This document shows positions 34,254 through 45,251 of a DNA stretch of 64,000 nt, piece by piece (position 1 is the first letter of the stretch; the number at the start of each line of letters is the position of its first letter). Location of the stretch: assembly GCA_014529385.2 (NCBI GenBank), contig CM043942.1:33585969-33649968 (forward strand). The letters are read 5' to 3'. A model generated the notes under the pieces. The model did not search any database. It was not told the origin of the DNA and saw nothing but the letters and a program-made list of their open reading frames with translations. A program made the translations under genes and the position numbers. Origin of the DNA: Adiantum capillus-veneris. Taxonomy: Eukaryota; Streptophyta; Polypodiopsida; Polypodiales; Pteridaceae.

Positions 34254-35144
34254 GATGGTTATCTTCTCCACGGCAATAGGCTATGTGTTACCCATTCCCT
34301 TTGTGAGAAAGTTATGTATGAATCCCATGCGCCTCCATATGCGGGGCATAGAGGTATTCAACCTACTCTCCGAGGAGTAGAGACGTACTTCTATTGGCCT
34401 ACCATGAAAGTGGACATACAAGAGTATGTATCAAAATGTGTAGTATGCCAAAAGACCAAGTATGATAGAGGGAAGCAACCTGGATTACTCCAGCCATTGC
34501 CTATTCCAAATTCACCATGGGAGAGTATATCCATAGATTTCATCTTTGGATTACCCAAGTCTATCCATGGGAATACAGGAATATGGACAATAGTCGACAG
34601 GTTTAGCAAGCAAGCACATTTTATTCCTATCAAAAAGACTATTAAGGCACACCAAATGGCAACTCTCTTCATATCTCAGATTTTCAAGCACCATGGATTA
34701 CCCACATCCATCGTGTCAGATAGAGATCCTAGAATGACCAGTAATTTCTGGAAAGTTCTCTTTGAAAATCTAGGAACAAGATTGAATTTCTCTTCGGCCT
34801 ATCACGCACAAACGGATGGCCAAAGTGAGATAGCCAATCTTACGATACTCGATCTACTCAAAACGTATGTTACCAAAGTAGATCAACGCTCACAATGGGA
34901 AAAGTACTTACCTCTTGTAGAGTATGCTTACAATAATAATGTACATACTTCTACGAGAAAAGCACCTTTTGAGATCATTGAGGGAAGACCTAAAAGTCCC
35001 TTGCTACTCAAAGTACATGGGAAGATCTTCGCCGTTGATGAATATAGCCGTGACCTACAAGAATCTTTTCAAAAGATTAGGGAGGCTATATCCATCTCTC
35101 AACAAAGGCAAAAAGCTGCTGCTGTAAGCACAAAAGAGCCTTAA
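34254..35144 (+). pseudogene. Chromovirus integrase
   Basis: The H-H-C-C zinc domain is ESHAPPYAGHRGIQPTLRG with VSKCVVCQKTK. The catalytic triad is Asp in SISIDFIFGLPKS, Asp in TSIVSDRDPRMTSNFWK and Glu in HAQTDGQSEIANLTIL. The sequence goes on to WEKYLPLVEYAYNNNVHTST and REAISISQQRQKAA. It ends at a TAA overlapping the ATG of the next, shifted frame (TAATG). The triad is complete. It joins element cDNA to chromosomal DNA, here leaving 5-bp duplications. Confidence 0.93.
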
Positions 35145-35614
35145 TGTTCAAAGAAAATGATTGGGTCTTACTCAAGTTTCCTAAGGCTCGATTAAGGCAA
35201 ACGACGGGCAAAAATCCTACGGGCCATCAAAAGTATTATGCTAAACTAGGAAAAAGATACTATGGTCCTTTCCAAATCTTGAAGCCCATCAATGAGACGG
35301 ATTATCAACTCAAGTTGCCCAAACATTGTCTCATACACAATGCCTTTCATGTAAGCTTACTTAAGCCCTACAAAGGAGAGCCACCAAATGAACCAATTAT
35401 TGAAGATCCTCCCGAAGTTGAAGACCAAGAAGAGGTGCTACAACCCAAAGCTGTCCTTCGGCATGAAGACAAGGTACTACGACATGGTAAGATTATACGA
35501 CGGTATCTTATTAAGTTCAAAAATTATCCTTTTGAAGGTGCTAGATGGATGCAAGGAGTACAGCTTAAGGATAGTATGAACCTTGTCAATGCTTACAATG
35601 CTACATTAGAGTAA
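35144..35614 (+). pseudogene. Chromovirus integrase C-terminus with chromodomain
   Basis: In another frame from the integrase core. It reads NDWVLLKFPKARLRQTTG, KRYYGPFQILKPINETDYQL and LPKHCLIHNAFHVSLLKPY, the GPY/F module. The acidic hinge (EDPPEVEDQEEVLQP) leads into a chromodomain-like end, HGKIIRRYLIKFKNYPFEGA followed by RW. Chromodomains steer integration toward certain chromatin. The usual E-A-(T/S)-W ending reads E-G-A-R-W here. Its presence classifies the element as a chromovirus; the exact clade cannot be fixed by eye. Confidence 0.88.
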
Positions 35615-35960
35615 GCAAATGTACAAATTTCTTTTAAATGACTCATGTTTTTGTCTTATAAGACTAGTCCTCTTTTTAATTGTACACAAAATTAACTAGT
35701 ATGCATACTTAGAATCATGTTTGTGATGACGACGTCTCTCAAACACCAAGTAGAATTTGTCACTCTACTTTGGAAGAATGAAATGGACTAAAGAGCAGAC
35801 ATGCTTGCGGCAGCTACGTCTCCCAAGCACCAAATGGATTAGTCATCCATCTTGGAAAGATGTCGTAGGGTAAAAAGGGATCCTCTACCCGCTAAGTAAA
35901 ATTGACTAATGACTAAGGCTTTATCTCTTCTACCTCATAGTCGAGAAAGACTATGATTTC

Positions 35961-35970
35961 AAGAGAGAGG
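35961..35970 (+). promoter_or_regulatory. Chromovirus polypurine tract
   Basis: AAGAGAGAGG, three bases before the 3' LTR start. It is the plus-strand priming site. Confidence 0.85.
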
Positions 35971-35973
35971 TAA

Positions 35974-36670
35974 TGTCATAAAATCTAATATCTGACCAAC
36001 CCAAATGATTTTCTCATATTAAACTGATCATTTAATGTGGGAGAATAAACGGGAACAAGGGTTAAGATATAGATGTTCTTATAGATCTATTTAAGCACGG
36101 GGCCAATGGTAAAGGGGCCCATATGAGAAAAGGTCTATCAAAGAGAAAGGTTAACTAATGGAGCAAAAGACCTTAGGGTTGTCTTCATTAAAGCCTCCAA
36201 AGGTAAGTGTTAAAAGATTTAAGACATAGTCTTTAAAATTTTACTCTTTAATCACTAAAGTCCAAGCAGGCAAGGGGGTAGCTTGCTTAAGCTAGGGCTG
36301 TGCTTAAGCAGGGGGGTCGCCTGCTTACCAAGTTCAAAGTACTTGCTACTAAAGAGGGGGCGAGCCCTACAAAGGGGGGAGGTAGATAGTAAGTGAGCAT
36401 CTCACCAAGGACCCATACCCTTATGAAAGGAAAGGGGCCACTTGTCAAGTGTAGAGACACACTACTCAAGCACGTAGGGGTTGTGCTTAAGCAGAGGCTG
36501 TGCTTAAGCAAGGGGGGTGCTAGCTTAGCCTCACAAAGGGAAAGAAGGACACTTGTCAAGAGGCTACACACCTTGCCCCAAAGGGAGCCCAGCTCTCATT
36601 GGCTAGATGGCTACATGGCCCAATCAACTTCAAAGGAACCCTAGGAAAGGGGGTCGACCTAGCTAGCTTA

Positions 36671-36701
<31 letters not shown>

Positions 36702-37455
36702 GAGCCTCCCATGAGCTCTCTCTCCTTCATTCTTCCCTTCACACACTCTTGTGAAGCAAGGATTCCATCTCCTTCTCCAAGCTTGAGAAGTTGAGTGCCT
36801 ACTACCACAAGCTCTTGGCTATGGATGCAAATCCACACAAGAGAATGCTTATGCTTGCTTATCAATTTCTCTAATCTCCATTAACTCTATGCTAAGCTAT
36901 GCTACAAGAGCTATGAGTGATTATGTGCAAGGGGTTATTTCTTTTTAGTAGAGCTACTTCTACTTCTCTCTTCCTCCTCACTCCCTGCTAGCTCTCCTCA
37001 CCTTTCATGGTGTTTGAGGTCTTGGGATTGAGGCTGGGCATTTTTCAAATTCATGCTAATCATGTTTATTGTTGTAGTTATGCTAATGCTTGGTGAGTGA
37101 AGCTTACCATCTTCATCTCATCAAGAAGGTCTCAAGGAACACAAACAGTTGTATTGTAAACAAGTCTTCCGTCATGGAAGAATCTATAATACAAATGGCT
37201 ATTGGGGGGGGGGACCGGATCCAACTAATCCGGTCCTCTATTGGTGTTAATTTCTCTAAACTCTCACTCTCTTTTACAAGTATTGATCATGCCATGTTAA
37301 TGAAGTAATGTGTTAAGTGTTGCTCTCTCTCTCTCTCTCTATCCAAACACTTTCTTTCTCACTATACATCTACACACTAAAGAATACTCAAGGCAATGCT
37401 CAATATGTTATATAATTTCCGCTCCAACTCAAGTTAAAAGGCTAATTCCATTACA
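35974..37455 (+). repeat. Chromovirus 3' LTR
   Basis: 1482 bp, collinear with the 5' LTR. Examples of differences are a shorter CT run (about 32 versus 40 bp), a longer CT run near the 3' end, and scattered substitutions (several A/G or T/G changes between 36120 and 36520). It is followed directly by the AAACG target duplicate. Confidence 0.96.
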
Positions 37456-37608
37456 AAACGTCTTCAAGAAGGTCTACTCTTGGATAAGAGTGAGATTGAA
37501 GAGGCACATTATAGTGAGTGCCTCTTCAAACTTTTTTTAATGTGTTCTATTTTGTTGTGTAAGCGATGATTAACTTTTTTACCCTTTTTTTTAATTATCT
37601 TTAAAAGG

Positions 37609-37778
37609 GACGATGGAATTTGCTAAGAACAGTGTAAATCTGAATGTGAAGCCACATACAAGCAGGAAAGGTGTAGGGGCCCTTGATGAGCTTCATGAGA
37701 TCGGAAGCATTTTGAAGACTTTTGTGGATATACCTTGTCTCCTAAACAGGTTAATGAATGAACAAGTTGTTCAATAAA
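37609..37778 (+). pseudogene. Candidate terminal exon of the arm gene
   Basis: After a long T-rich tract ending TCTTTAAAAG, an open frame reads TMEFAKNSVNLNVKPHTSRK, then GVGALDELHEIGSILKTF and ends LLNRLMNEQVVQ with a TAA. The right arm (44875-45030, minus) has the same DNA, but its frame ends earlier. Splice geometry fits with the GTGAGTGCC donor at about 37514. The family is unknown. Confidence 0.35.
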
Positions 37779-38299
37779 GGTACATGGACTGTCTTTATCT
37801 TTTTTGGGCTTAAGTATCTGGATCTTCCTGTGTTTCTCAATAGTTTATGTATTCTTTTAGGGGCTCTTATTTTGGTGGTGGTTAACGTCAGCTCCTTAGG
37901 CATTCGATAACATTTGAATTAGACACTTAGCTCTATATGAGAACTAACGAAAAAAAGCATGTTTTGGATTTTATATGGCTTCTAAGCATCCTTTTCTTAT
38001 AAATTTTTATTTGTGGCTACATGCTAACACTAGTCTTGTTTTCAAGACAGAAACGATGGCGTGGGTCGCATTTGTGGTGATTTTTCTATATTTAGTTTTT
38101 AGAGCATATATAATCACCAAAGTTTTATCTAACTTGGCAAAGACACATCAATCTAGCTTGGTCTGAATTCCGGACAATACTCATCGCTTTTGTGGAAGTG
38201 GTGGGCTATTTACATTGCATCATTTGTTCAAATATGAGCTTGAATTGCATGGTGGCTTGTTTGCGTTGCCTGGCCATGATTTTTGGTGGGTTGTTTTTT

Positions 38300-38646
38300 G
38301 GTGCCTGCCTATGAGTTTTGACAAAAAACACAAAGTGAAGAAATGTAGATTTCATGCAAAACATGCGACAACTTTCAAAGTTAGTTGATTGTATGTCAAG
38401 GAAATTTTTGCTCTTCCTGAGCTAGTTGATTCAAAAGAAGTATCATTGCCGACTGATCAGCGTAGAGTAGGTGCATCAATTTTCAAAGGCTTCTCATGTT
38501 TACAGGTTAAAGAAGTATCATTGCCGGCTAATCAGCGTACAGTAGGTGCATCGATTTTCATAGGCTTCTCATGTTTACAGGTTAAGGAATATCCTCCTTT
38601 TTTGCTTGATTTCCAAATCACAGGTGAGCATAGTTTTGTGATATGA
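38300..38646 (+). pseudogene. Conserved arm ORF with 75-bp in-frame duplication
   Basis: The peptide SFDKKHKVKKCRFHAKHATT is followed, after a stop in this copy, by YVKEIFALPELVDSKEVSLP and ends PPFLLDFQITGEHSFVI. The right arm (44082-44336, minus) encodes the same protein without that stop. In the left arm the block at 38434-38508 is repeated at 38509-38583 (75 bp, 25 codons: KEVSLPTDQRRVGASIFKGF plus SCLQV). The right arm has one block only. The frame is kept. Unrecognised protein; possibly part of the arm gene. Confidence 0.45.
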
Positions 38647-40289
38647 GATTGCCCAAGTATGATGGGCTATTTTTGTCTCATAAATTTCATGGTTTTGTGA
38701 TGCGATTTCATGCATAGAATGATTGTTTGCTCATCTAGAAGCTATGGTCAATTGTAGGCATAGTTTTGCATGTTGTTTGGGACATAGTTTGAATCCCGTT
38801 TGGTAGAAGACTGAGGTTATGATCACGGTATGTTCTTGCGCAATGACTACATGCTTAAATTGGATAATTAGAGAGATTTATGTTTGCTGACGACGAGGAT
38901 CTCTCTTTCGGAACATAGATTACTGTTTCCTCGGATTTATGGATTAGAATAGTAGGACGTTTCTTTTAAGCAGCAATGATGATCCAGTAATCACCGGGTG
39001 ATCTATGGTATGCAAGTTTATGGACTAGGGGATCGCCTTATTTGGGTTATCAAAGAGGATGGACTATGAACATACGAACCACTCATGACCTAGTCTTCTC
39101 GTTTCCAAGCATGATTTAATTTAGTATAGCATTGGATCTTTATGTTATTTTGTTGGTTAATGAAAGGTCAATGTGAAGTATAAACGTGATGTAGGGGAAG
39201 TTAAATGATAATTATGGGAAATAGAACCGTTGTCTGTATCCTGTTTTTGAATATAATTATCCCTCAATGATTGGGGAAGAAAGCCCGTTTGATGCTTTAA
39301 TTTCTTTTATAATTTCTCCCTCGCATCGGGGGGACGATAAGCCTATGTTTATTTTGTGCCAAATAGTCCCTTTTACAAAGGAGACTCTGGTAAAATATCT
39401 CAAAAATTCTTATGGCGAGAACAATTGTGGATGACCTCTCAAAGTGGGTGTGCCTGGGAGGGATTGATTAAACTTAAGCGTAGAAAAGGGTAGAAATACG
39501 ATGACTTGATGGACACTTGGAATACCTCCTTGGGAGATGCACTCTAGGTCAGTTTGTACCAAGGTTACCATTGAGAGTGTGACTCCAAGAACGTAAGATG
39601 GGTAGGGAAAGAGGTTCAGTGAAGTGAGGTCTCGCTCTCAGAGGATTCCAGGATTCGCTGAGTCTTATCCTTAGTCACCCAAAACCTCATCTTAGGGGAC
39701 TATTTAATGGCTGTGTCTGAGTGCACAAGCAGATAGCATTAGTTCCTTGAACCAAGGGTGGTTCTCACGGCATCCTGCACAACTAGTCGTATACTATAGG
39801 ATGTTTCTCAGGAATGTGAGCAAACTTCAAACTTAGGGACTTGGATGATAGTGGTGACCAAAGTGTCCCTTAAAGTCAGATTTCTTTTATAGCTCTACTA
39901 TTATGTCAACTCACTCTCTTGGAATCTGGAGGTGGGTAGAAGCCCTAGGAAGCTTTACTTCCTTTGACAACTATAGTGGTGGACAAGAGTACAAACCAAG
40001 GGCTGTTGCACCGTACATGCATAGGGCCAAGTCGGGTAATCACAGGGCTATGCCTAAGCACGATCTCCTCACTTAATGTTGGTTTTATGCCCGTTTTATC
40101 TAGGAGAACTTTTGTTTGTAGAATAATAAGGAATCCAGGAACAACAAGGAATAAGTCAAGGAATTAGAATTTATTTCACTAGCTAAGAAAAAGGAACCTT
40201 GGTACCCAGCATACGTGACTCCCGAGCATCATATATGACCTAAAGTAAGTTGTTTTCCCTTGTTTGGGCAAGTGTGATCACTGACCATA

Positions 40290-40465
40290 CTGATTTGCCA
40301 CATGAGGCAGTCTAGATTAACTATGTAGATTTTCCGCATGACGTAGTCTAGATTAACTATGAAAATTCACCGGATGAGGTAGCATAGGGAGTCTTGTCCG
40401 CCGATTCGCCGCATGAGGCAAGAGAAGACTTGAAGGGATTTTCGTGCACACAATTTCCGCATGAG
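40290..40465 (+). repeat. Spaced (C/T)CGCATGAGGTAG motif cluster
   Basis: Five variants occur within 175 bp: GCCACATGAGGCAG, TCCGCATGACGTAG, ACCGGATGAGGTAG, GCCGCATGAGGCAA and TCCGCATGAGGTAT. Some are followed by TCTAGATTAACTATG. They are not evenly spaced. Function unknown. Confidence 0.65.
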
Positions 40466-41324
40466 GTATCATGGTCTCAATTGTAATTGAGGATGGATCA
40501 GATGGTAGATGATGAGGAGGAAGGAGTACTAAAAAGGAACCTTGTATTTGTTTGGGAAAAAGGAATCAATAGGGAAGATAGGAACTCCATGAGTTATCTC
40601 TCCGTTGAGACATTCTCCACCAAGACACCCTCCACCGAGATTCCCTCTATCAAGAACTAGTACCAGTAATAAATAAAAGGAATTAAAGTAGAGCATTGAC
40701 CTTCCCCAAATCTTAAGAAGTAATTATGTTCAAGCGCTGTCTTTCCACATGCCAAAGAAGTGAGGAGAGTTCAACCTTAAAGAGGGAGGGGGACTCGGTC
40801 CTGTAGAAGTGTGTCATGCCTGTAGAACTACATTATTGTATATCTGTTATAAAGGAAAAAGGAATCAACAACCCATAGTTATATAAGGTGGGAACAACTG
40901 GTAGATAGTGCTATCCAATAGAAAACCCACAGTTGCATGCTGCCTTCTAGTTTTTGTGTTTTCTTTTGCTTGTCTTGTTTTCCTACTAGTTAGTACTACG
41001 TAGGATAGTACCATCTATGAAAGGTTCGGCATGGTGGGTGGTTGCGCGGGGTGAGGGGCGACAGGCCTGTGCCTCTCCCAGTTTTTTTTTATAAATTGAG
41101 GCTCGTCACCATGATCAACGATCCAAGGAAAGAGCGAAAACTAGCTAGGACTAAAGTAAGAGATTAAATTAAAGTATAAATTCTAGGTAGATGAGCTAGA
41201 TGTTGTCAATTAGTTTCCCCCCTGGACTGGTTAGGATGTTGGAGAGGTATCCAATGAATTTTTGGTCCCAAGCGGGAAGGATGTTGGGAACAGCCAGAGA
41301 ATGACTGGGCATGGCCCTCACAAG

Positions 41325-41338
41325 TGGTATCAGATGCC
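41325..41338 (+). promoter_or_regulatory. Possible PBS, initiator Met-tRNA type (partial)
   Basis: TGGTATCAGATGCC keeps the first 10 bases of the usual site and follows a CTCACA terminus by two bases. A gag remnant lies 1.3 kb downstream in the same sense, as expected. Confidence 0.5.
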
Positions 41339-42659
41339 TTGGGCAGCCACTTAGAGAAAGTAAGGTATATCATGTGCGAACATGGGGTCATTTTAAAAAC
41401 CCTATGTAAATTTTTTAAACATTTTAAAGAAACCGTTTTGTAAATTTTAGACACAATTAAAAAACCCCTTCTTCTCAATAATTTTTTTAAATTATCAACA
41501 TTTAAAAAGATCTTTGTGTAAATATTAAAGGTTTTCAATTACAAAAAAATATCAATATATCTAGAGAGAAGACCCCATCTATATTATCATGAAACAATTT
41601 AGAGCATCTTGAGGGACCTTCCTAAGTACTCACTCTACTTTCATAAATGCATGTGGACCATCAACAAGTGCTTCTATGCTAATAGAGAATTCCAACATGC
41701 ATACTCATCACGATAATTAATCTCAATACGACCCTAGTGATTCCTGAAAGATACAAGTACTAAGAGGGTTCAAATCCAAATATTGAGAGGATTTTTTAGA
41801 ATTTCTTATTAATATGTTGAAAATATGTACTATATGTTGCACATCTGAAATTAAAGGAATAAAAAAACCCCTTTGTAAATGGAGCCCTTTATAATAATAA
41901 ACTTCTTCTGTAATGTAAATTCTGTAAGTAATCTCTAGATTAAATACACCTATTTTGTTTGCACGTGGTAGCTTATATACTATGTAGTGAACTCCCTTGG
42001 ATTAGAGTGAGGTTTGTCCTTGAGAGAGAATTGGAAAATCTTGTGGTGGAGTTTTTTTTTGTAATTAGACCCATAAGCCTCCCATTTATCTTCCTCTTCT
42101 AGCAGCCTATAATTTGTAATCCATTTCTCCTATCTTAATTAAGATGTATCTTTTGGAAGAGATTCTATCGCAATATGGATTATGTATTTAACGTCAATCT
42201 AATCAAAGTTTGTTGAATTTGAACACATCTCATGAAGTCTTAGTCTATTGCAATAAATAGGGGGATGTTATTTTCTTTCTTGTAAGCATTGGTCGATAGA
42301 TAAAATGTGTGAATTAACCATTGTCTAATTTGTTAATAGGATCATTCTCCAGCCATGCCTCCTCATAGAAATACTGTCTGAGGGAAACATGGAGGACAAC
42401 AAATAAGGGAACCATCTGCTGTGCTGAGTAGAGTCTGTAGAGAGTCCTGTGGAGAATCGCGTCCCTTTCACAACTCATGGTTCTGCTCAAAACAGAGCCC
42501 CCAATGGATCTGTACAAGCCATTCCCAAAGAAATTCCATTTAGGTCGAAGATTTTGGTCAAGATAAGGATTTAAATAGAAAGCCTTCAGCCTTGGCCTTT
42601 TGTAGGGGAAGGGAATAACGTACCCAAACCCTTGGGGGAATGGGTTGTCTCAATGGAAC

Positions 42660-42997
42660 GCTGCTTCTAGTTAGTAGGTTACAATGACATTGCAAAAAGC
42701 ATCATGGGATAGGCAAAGCTAGAAGGATCAGCCAAGACATGGTGGAAGATTAAGTACAAGGACATGGGAGTATCAAAAGATACGGGGAGTTGGGAGGTTA
42801 TCAAAGAAAAACTTCATGAGAAATACCTACCCTTGAATTATAGTAATGCAAAAATGAATGAGTTTCTAGCATGCTCAAGAGTAGAATATCCCGTGGAAAT
42901 CTATTATGAGAAATTCATCAAGTTATCTTGGCATGCGTCTCATTCAACTACAGAGCGGACTATAAGCACGGTCATCCAAGGGTTAGAGGGCATTTAG
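42660..42997 (+). pseudogene. Ty3/gypsy gag (retrotrans_gag) fragment
   Basis: The frame reads KLEGSAKTWWKIKYKDMG, then SWEVIKEKLHEKYLPLNYSN and AKMNEFLACSRVEYPVEIYY followed by EKFIKLSWHA. This is the classic W-W...W-x-x-F/L...Y-L-P...E-F-x-x-L...V-x-x-Y-x-x-K-F-x-x-L pattern of plant gypsy Gag. It ends at a stop at 42995, next to the right arm boundary. It is a different Gag type from those at 1-656 and 49-50 kb. Confidence 0.82.
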
Positions 42998-43006
42998 CCG
43001 ATGAAG

Positions 43007-45251
43007 TGTGGACTCAAACACGGCCGTTAGACAGCCCCCTAAGATGAGGTTTTGGGTGACTAAGGATGAGATTCAATGATTCCATGGAATCCTCTAAGAG
43101 CAAGAGCTTACTTCACTGAACCTCTTTCCCTACTCATCTTACATTCTCGCAGTCACTCTCTCAATGGTTACATTGGTGCAAACCGACCTAGAGGGCATCT
43201 CCCAAGGAGGTATTCCAAGTGTCCATCAAGTCATTGTATTTCTACCCTTAAGCTTAATCAATCCCTCCTAGAAACACCCACTTCGAGAGGTCATCCACGA
43301 CTATTCTCGTCATAACAAGAATTTTTGAGATATTTTGTCAGAGTCTCCTTTGTAAAAGGGACTATTTGGCACAAAAAAACATAGCCTTATCTTTCCCTAG
43401 CTGCGAGGGAGAAATTATAAAACAAATTAAAGCATCAAACGGGCTTTCTTCCCCAGTCATCGAGGGATAATTATATAAAGAAAAAGGTTACAGAGAACGG
43501 TCCTGTTTCCCATATTTATTATTTAACTTCCCCTACATCACGTTTATACTTCACATTGACCTTTCATTAACCAAAAAAATAACATAAAGATCCAATGATA
43601 AACTAAATTAAACCATGCTTGGAAATGAGAAGACTAGGTCATGAGTGGTTCGTACGTTCAGAGTCCATCTTCTTTAATAACCCAAATAAGACAATTCCCT
43701 AGTCCATAAACCTGCATACCAGAGATCACCCGGTGATTACTAGATTATGATGGCTGCTTAAAAGAATTGTCCTACTATTCTAATCCATAAATCCGAGGAA
43801 ACAATAATCTATGTTCCTAAAGAGAGATCCTCATTGTGAGCAAACATAAATCTCTCTAATTATCCAATTTAAGCATGCTAGTCGTTGCGTGAGAACATAC
43901 CGTGATCATAACCCGAGTCTTCTACCAAACGGGATTCAAACTATGTCCAAAACAACATGCAAAACTATGCCTACAATTGACCATAGCTTCCACATGACCA
44001 AACAATCATTCTATGCATGAAATTGCATCACAAAACCATGAAATTTATGAGACAAAAATAGCCCATCATACTTGGGCAATCTCATATCACAAATTTATGC
44101 TCATCTGTGATTTGGAAATCAAGCAAAAAAGGAGGACATTTCTTAACCTGTAAACATGAGAAGCCTTTGAAAATTGTTGCACCTACCGTACACTGATCAA
44201 CCGGCAATGATACTTCTTTTGAATCAACTAACTCAGGAAGAGCAAAAATTTCCTTGACATACAATGAGTTAACTTTGAAAGCTGTCGCATATTTTGCATG
44301 AAATCTACATTTCTTCACTTTGTGTTTTTTTGTCAAAACTCATGGCCAGGCACCAAAAAAACAACCCACCAAAATTCATAGCTAGTCACCAACCCACCAT
44401 GAAATTCAAGCCCATATTTGAACAAATGATGCAATGTAAATAGCCCACCACTTCCACAAAAGCGATGAGTATTGTTTGGAATTCAGACCAGAGCTAGATT
44501 GATGTGTCTTTTCCAAGTTAGATAAAACTTTGGATAAATATATATGCTTTAAAAACTAAATATAAAAAAATCACCACAAATGCGACCCAAGCCACTCTTT
44601 TTGGCTTGAAAACAAGACTAGTGTTAGCATGTAGCCACACAAAAATTTATAGGAAAAGGTTGCATAGAAGCCATACAAAAGCCAAAACATGCTTTTTTCG
44701 TTAGTTCTCATATAGAGCTAAGTGTCTAATTCAAATGTTATCGAATGCCTAAGGAGCTAACGTTAACCACCACCAAAATAAGAGCCCCTGAAGGAATCAT
44801 AAACTATTGACAAACAGAGGAAGGTATAGATACTTAAGTCCATAAAAGATAAAGAGAGTCCATGTACCTTTACTGAACAACTTGTTCATTCATTAACCTG
44901 TTTAGGAGATGAGGTATATCCACATAAGCCTTCAAACTGCTTCCGAGCTCATGAAGCTCATCAACGGCCATTACCTTCCTCCATTGTATGTGGCTTCCCA
45001 TTGAGATTTACATTGTTCTCAGCAAACTCCATTGTCCCTTTTATGAAAATGAAAAAAAAGCGTAAAAACGTTAATCATCACTTACATAATAAAATAAAAC
45101 ACATTCAAAAAAGTTTGAAGAGGCACTCACTGTCATGTGCCTCTTCAATCTCACTCTTATCCAAGAGTAGACCTCCTTGAAGACGTTCAATAGATGTATT
45201 CTTTTGAAGAAGAGACTTATCTAGTACAGCTTTGACCAACATTTACCATAC
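43007..45251 (-). repeat. Right arm (inner part) of giant inverted repeat
   Basis: Inverted counterpart of 37461-39726. It includes the intact single-copy version of the conserved ORF (44082-44336) and the 3' part of the split exon next to the RLX-1 insertion (45130-45251). Small indels and about 10-15% differences by eye separate the arms. Confidence 0.88.
44082..44336 (-). CDS. 84-codon conserved arm ORF, unknown function
   Basis: It reads MTKKHKVKKCRFHAKYATAF, KVNSLYVKEIFALPELVDSK and PPFLLDFQITDEHKFVI with no stop. The left arm version (38300-38646) has the same protein plus one 25-residue duplication. Lys-rich start, no domain recognised. The conserved protein against a diverged DNA background hints at past constraint but does not show current expression. 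Confidence 0.35.
   Translation of the reverse strand: MTKKHKVKKCRFHAKYATAFKVNSLYVKEIFALPELVDSKEVSLPVDQCTVGATIFKGFSCLQVKKCPPFLLDFQITDEHKFVI

Larger units (their letters stand above)
29672..37455 (+). mobile_element. Chromovirus-type Ty3/gypsy element, near-complete, recent
   Basis: A full-length 7784-bp insertion with two LTRs (1484 and 1482 bp), initiator-Met PBS, PPT, gag remnant, protease, RT, RNase H, integrase and chromodomain in gypsy order. The target duplication AAACG is exact (29667-29671 and 37456-37460). The LTRs differ at about 22 positions plus microsatellite length, roughly 1.5%, which implies a fairly recent insertion. In spite of this, pol carries in-frame stops at 33033, 33894, 34251 and 35142, a changed protease triplet and a gutted gag. 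The copy was therefore probably already defective when it was mobilised by another element's proteins. Confidence 0.95.
37461..39726 (+). repeat. Left arm (inner part) of giant inverted repeat
   Basis: Inverted match to 43007-45251. It starts with CTTCAAGAAGGTCTACTC against GAGTAGACCTCCTTGAAG near 45170 and ends around GGCTGTGTCTGAGTGCAC against GTGGACTCAAACACGG at 43007. It carries the rest of the split arm exon, a following exon candidate (37609-37778), the 38300-38646 frame and an A/T-rich stretch with no gene. Confidence 0.88.
39727..43006 (+). mobile_element. Spacer of the inverted repeat, gypsy-derived
   Basis: 3.28 kb unique to the centre. It contains a repeated CCGCATGAGG motif cluster (40290-40465), a PBS-like TGGTATCAGATGCC at 41325 just after a CTCACA end, and a gypsy gag piece (about 42660-42997). 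This order (LTR-like sequence, PBS, leader, gag) suggests the 5' part of a plus-strand gypsy element. Its LTR start was not located and may lie within the arm. No pol genes are present. Confidence 0.5.

Noticed and set aside
37975-38166. Hydrophobic 63-codon ORF as a membrane protein
   Set aside because: The right-arm counterpart does not keep the frame, so the apparent membrane segment is probably chance in AT-rich DNA.
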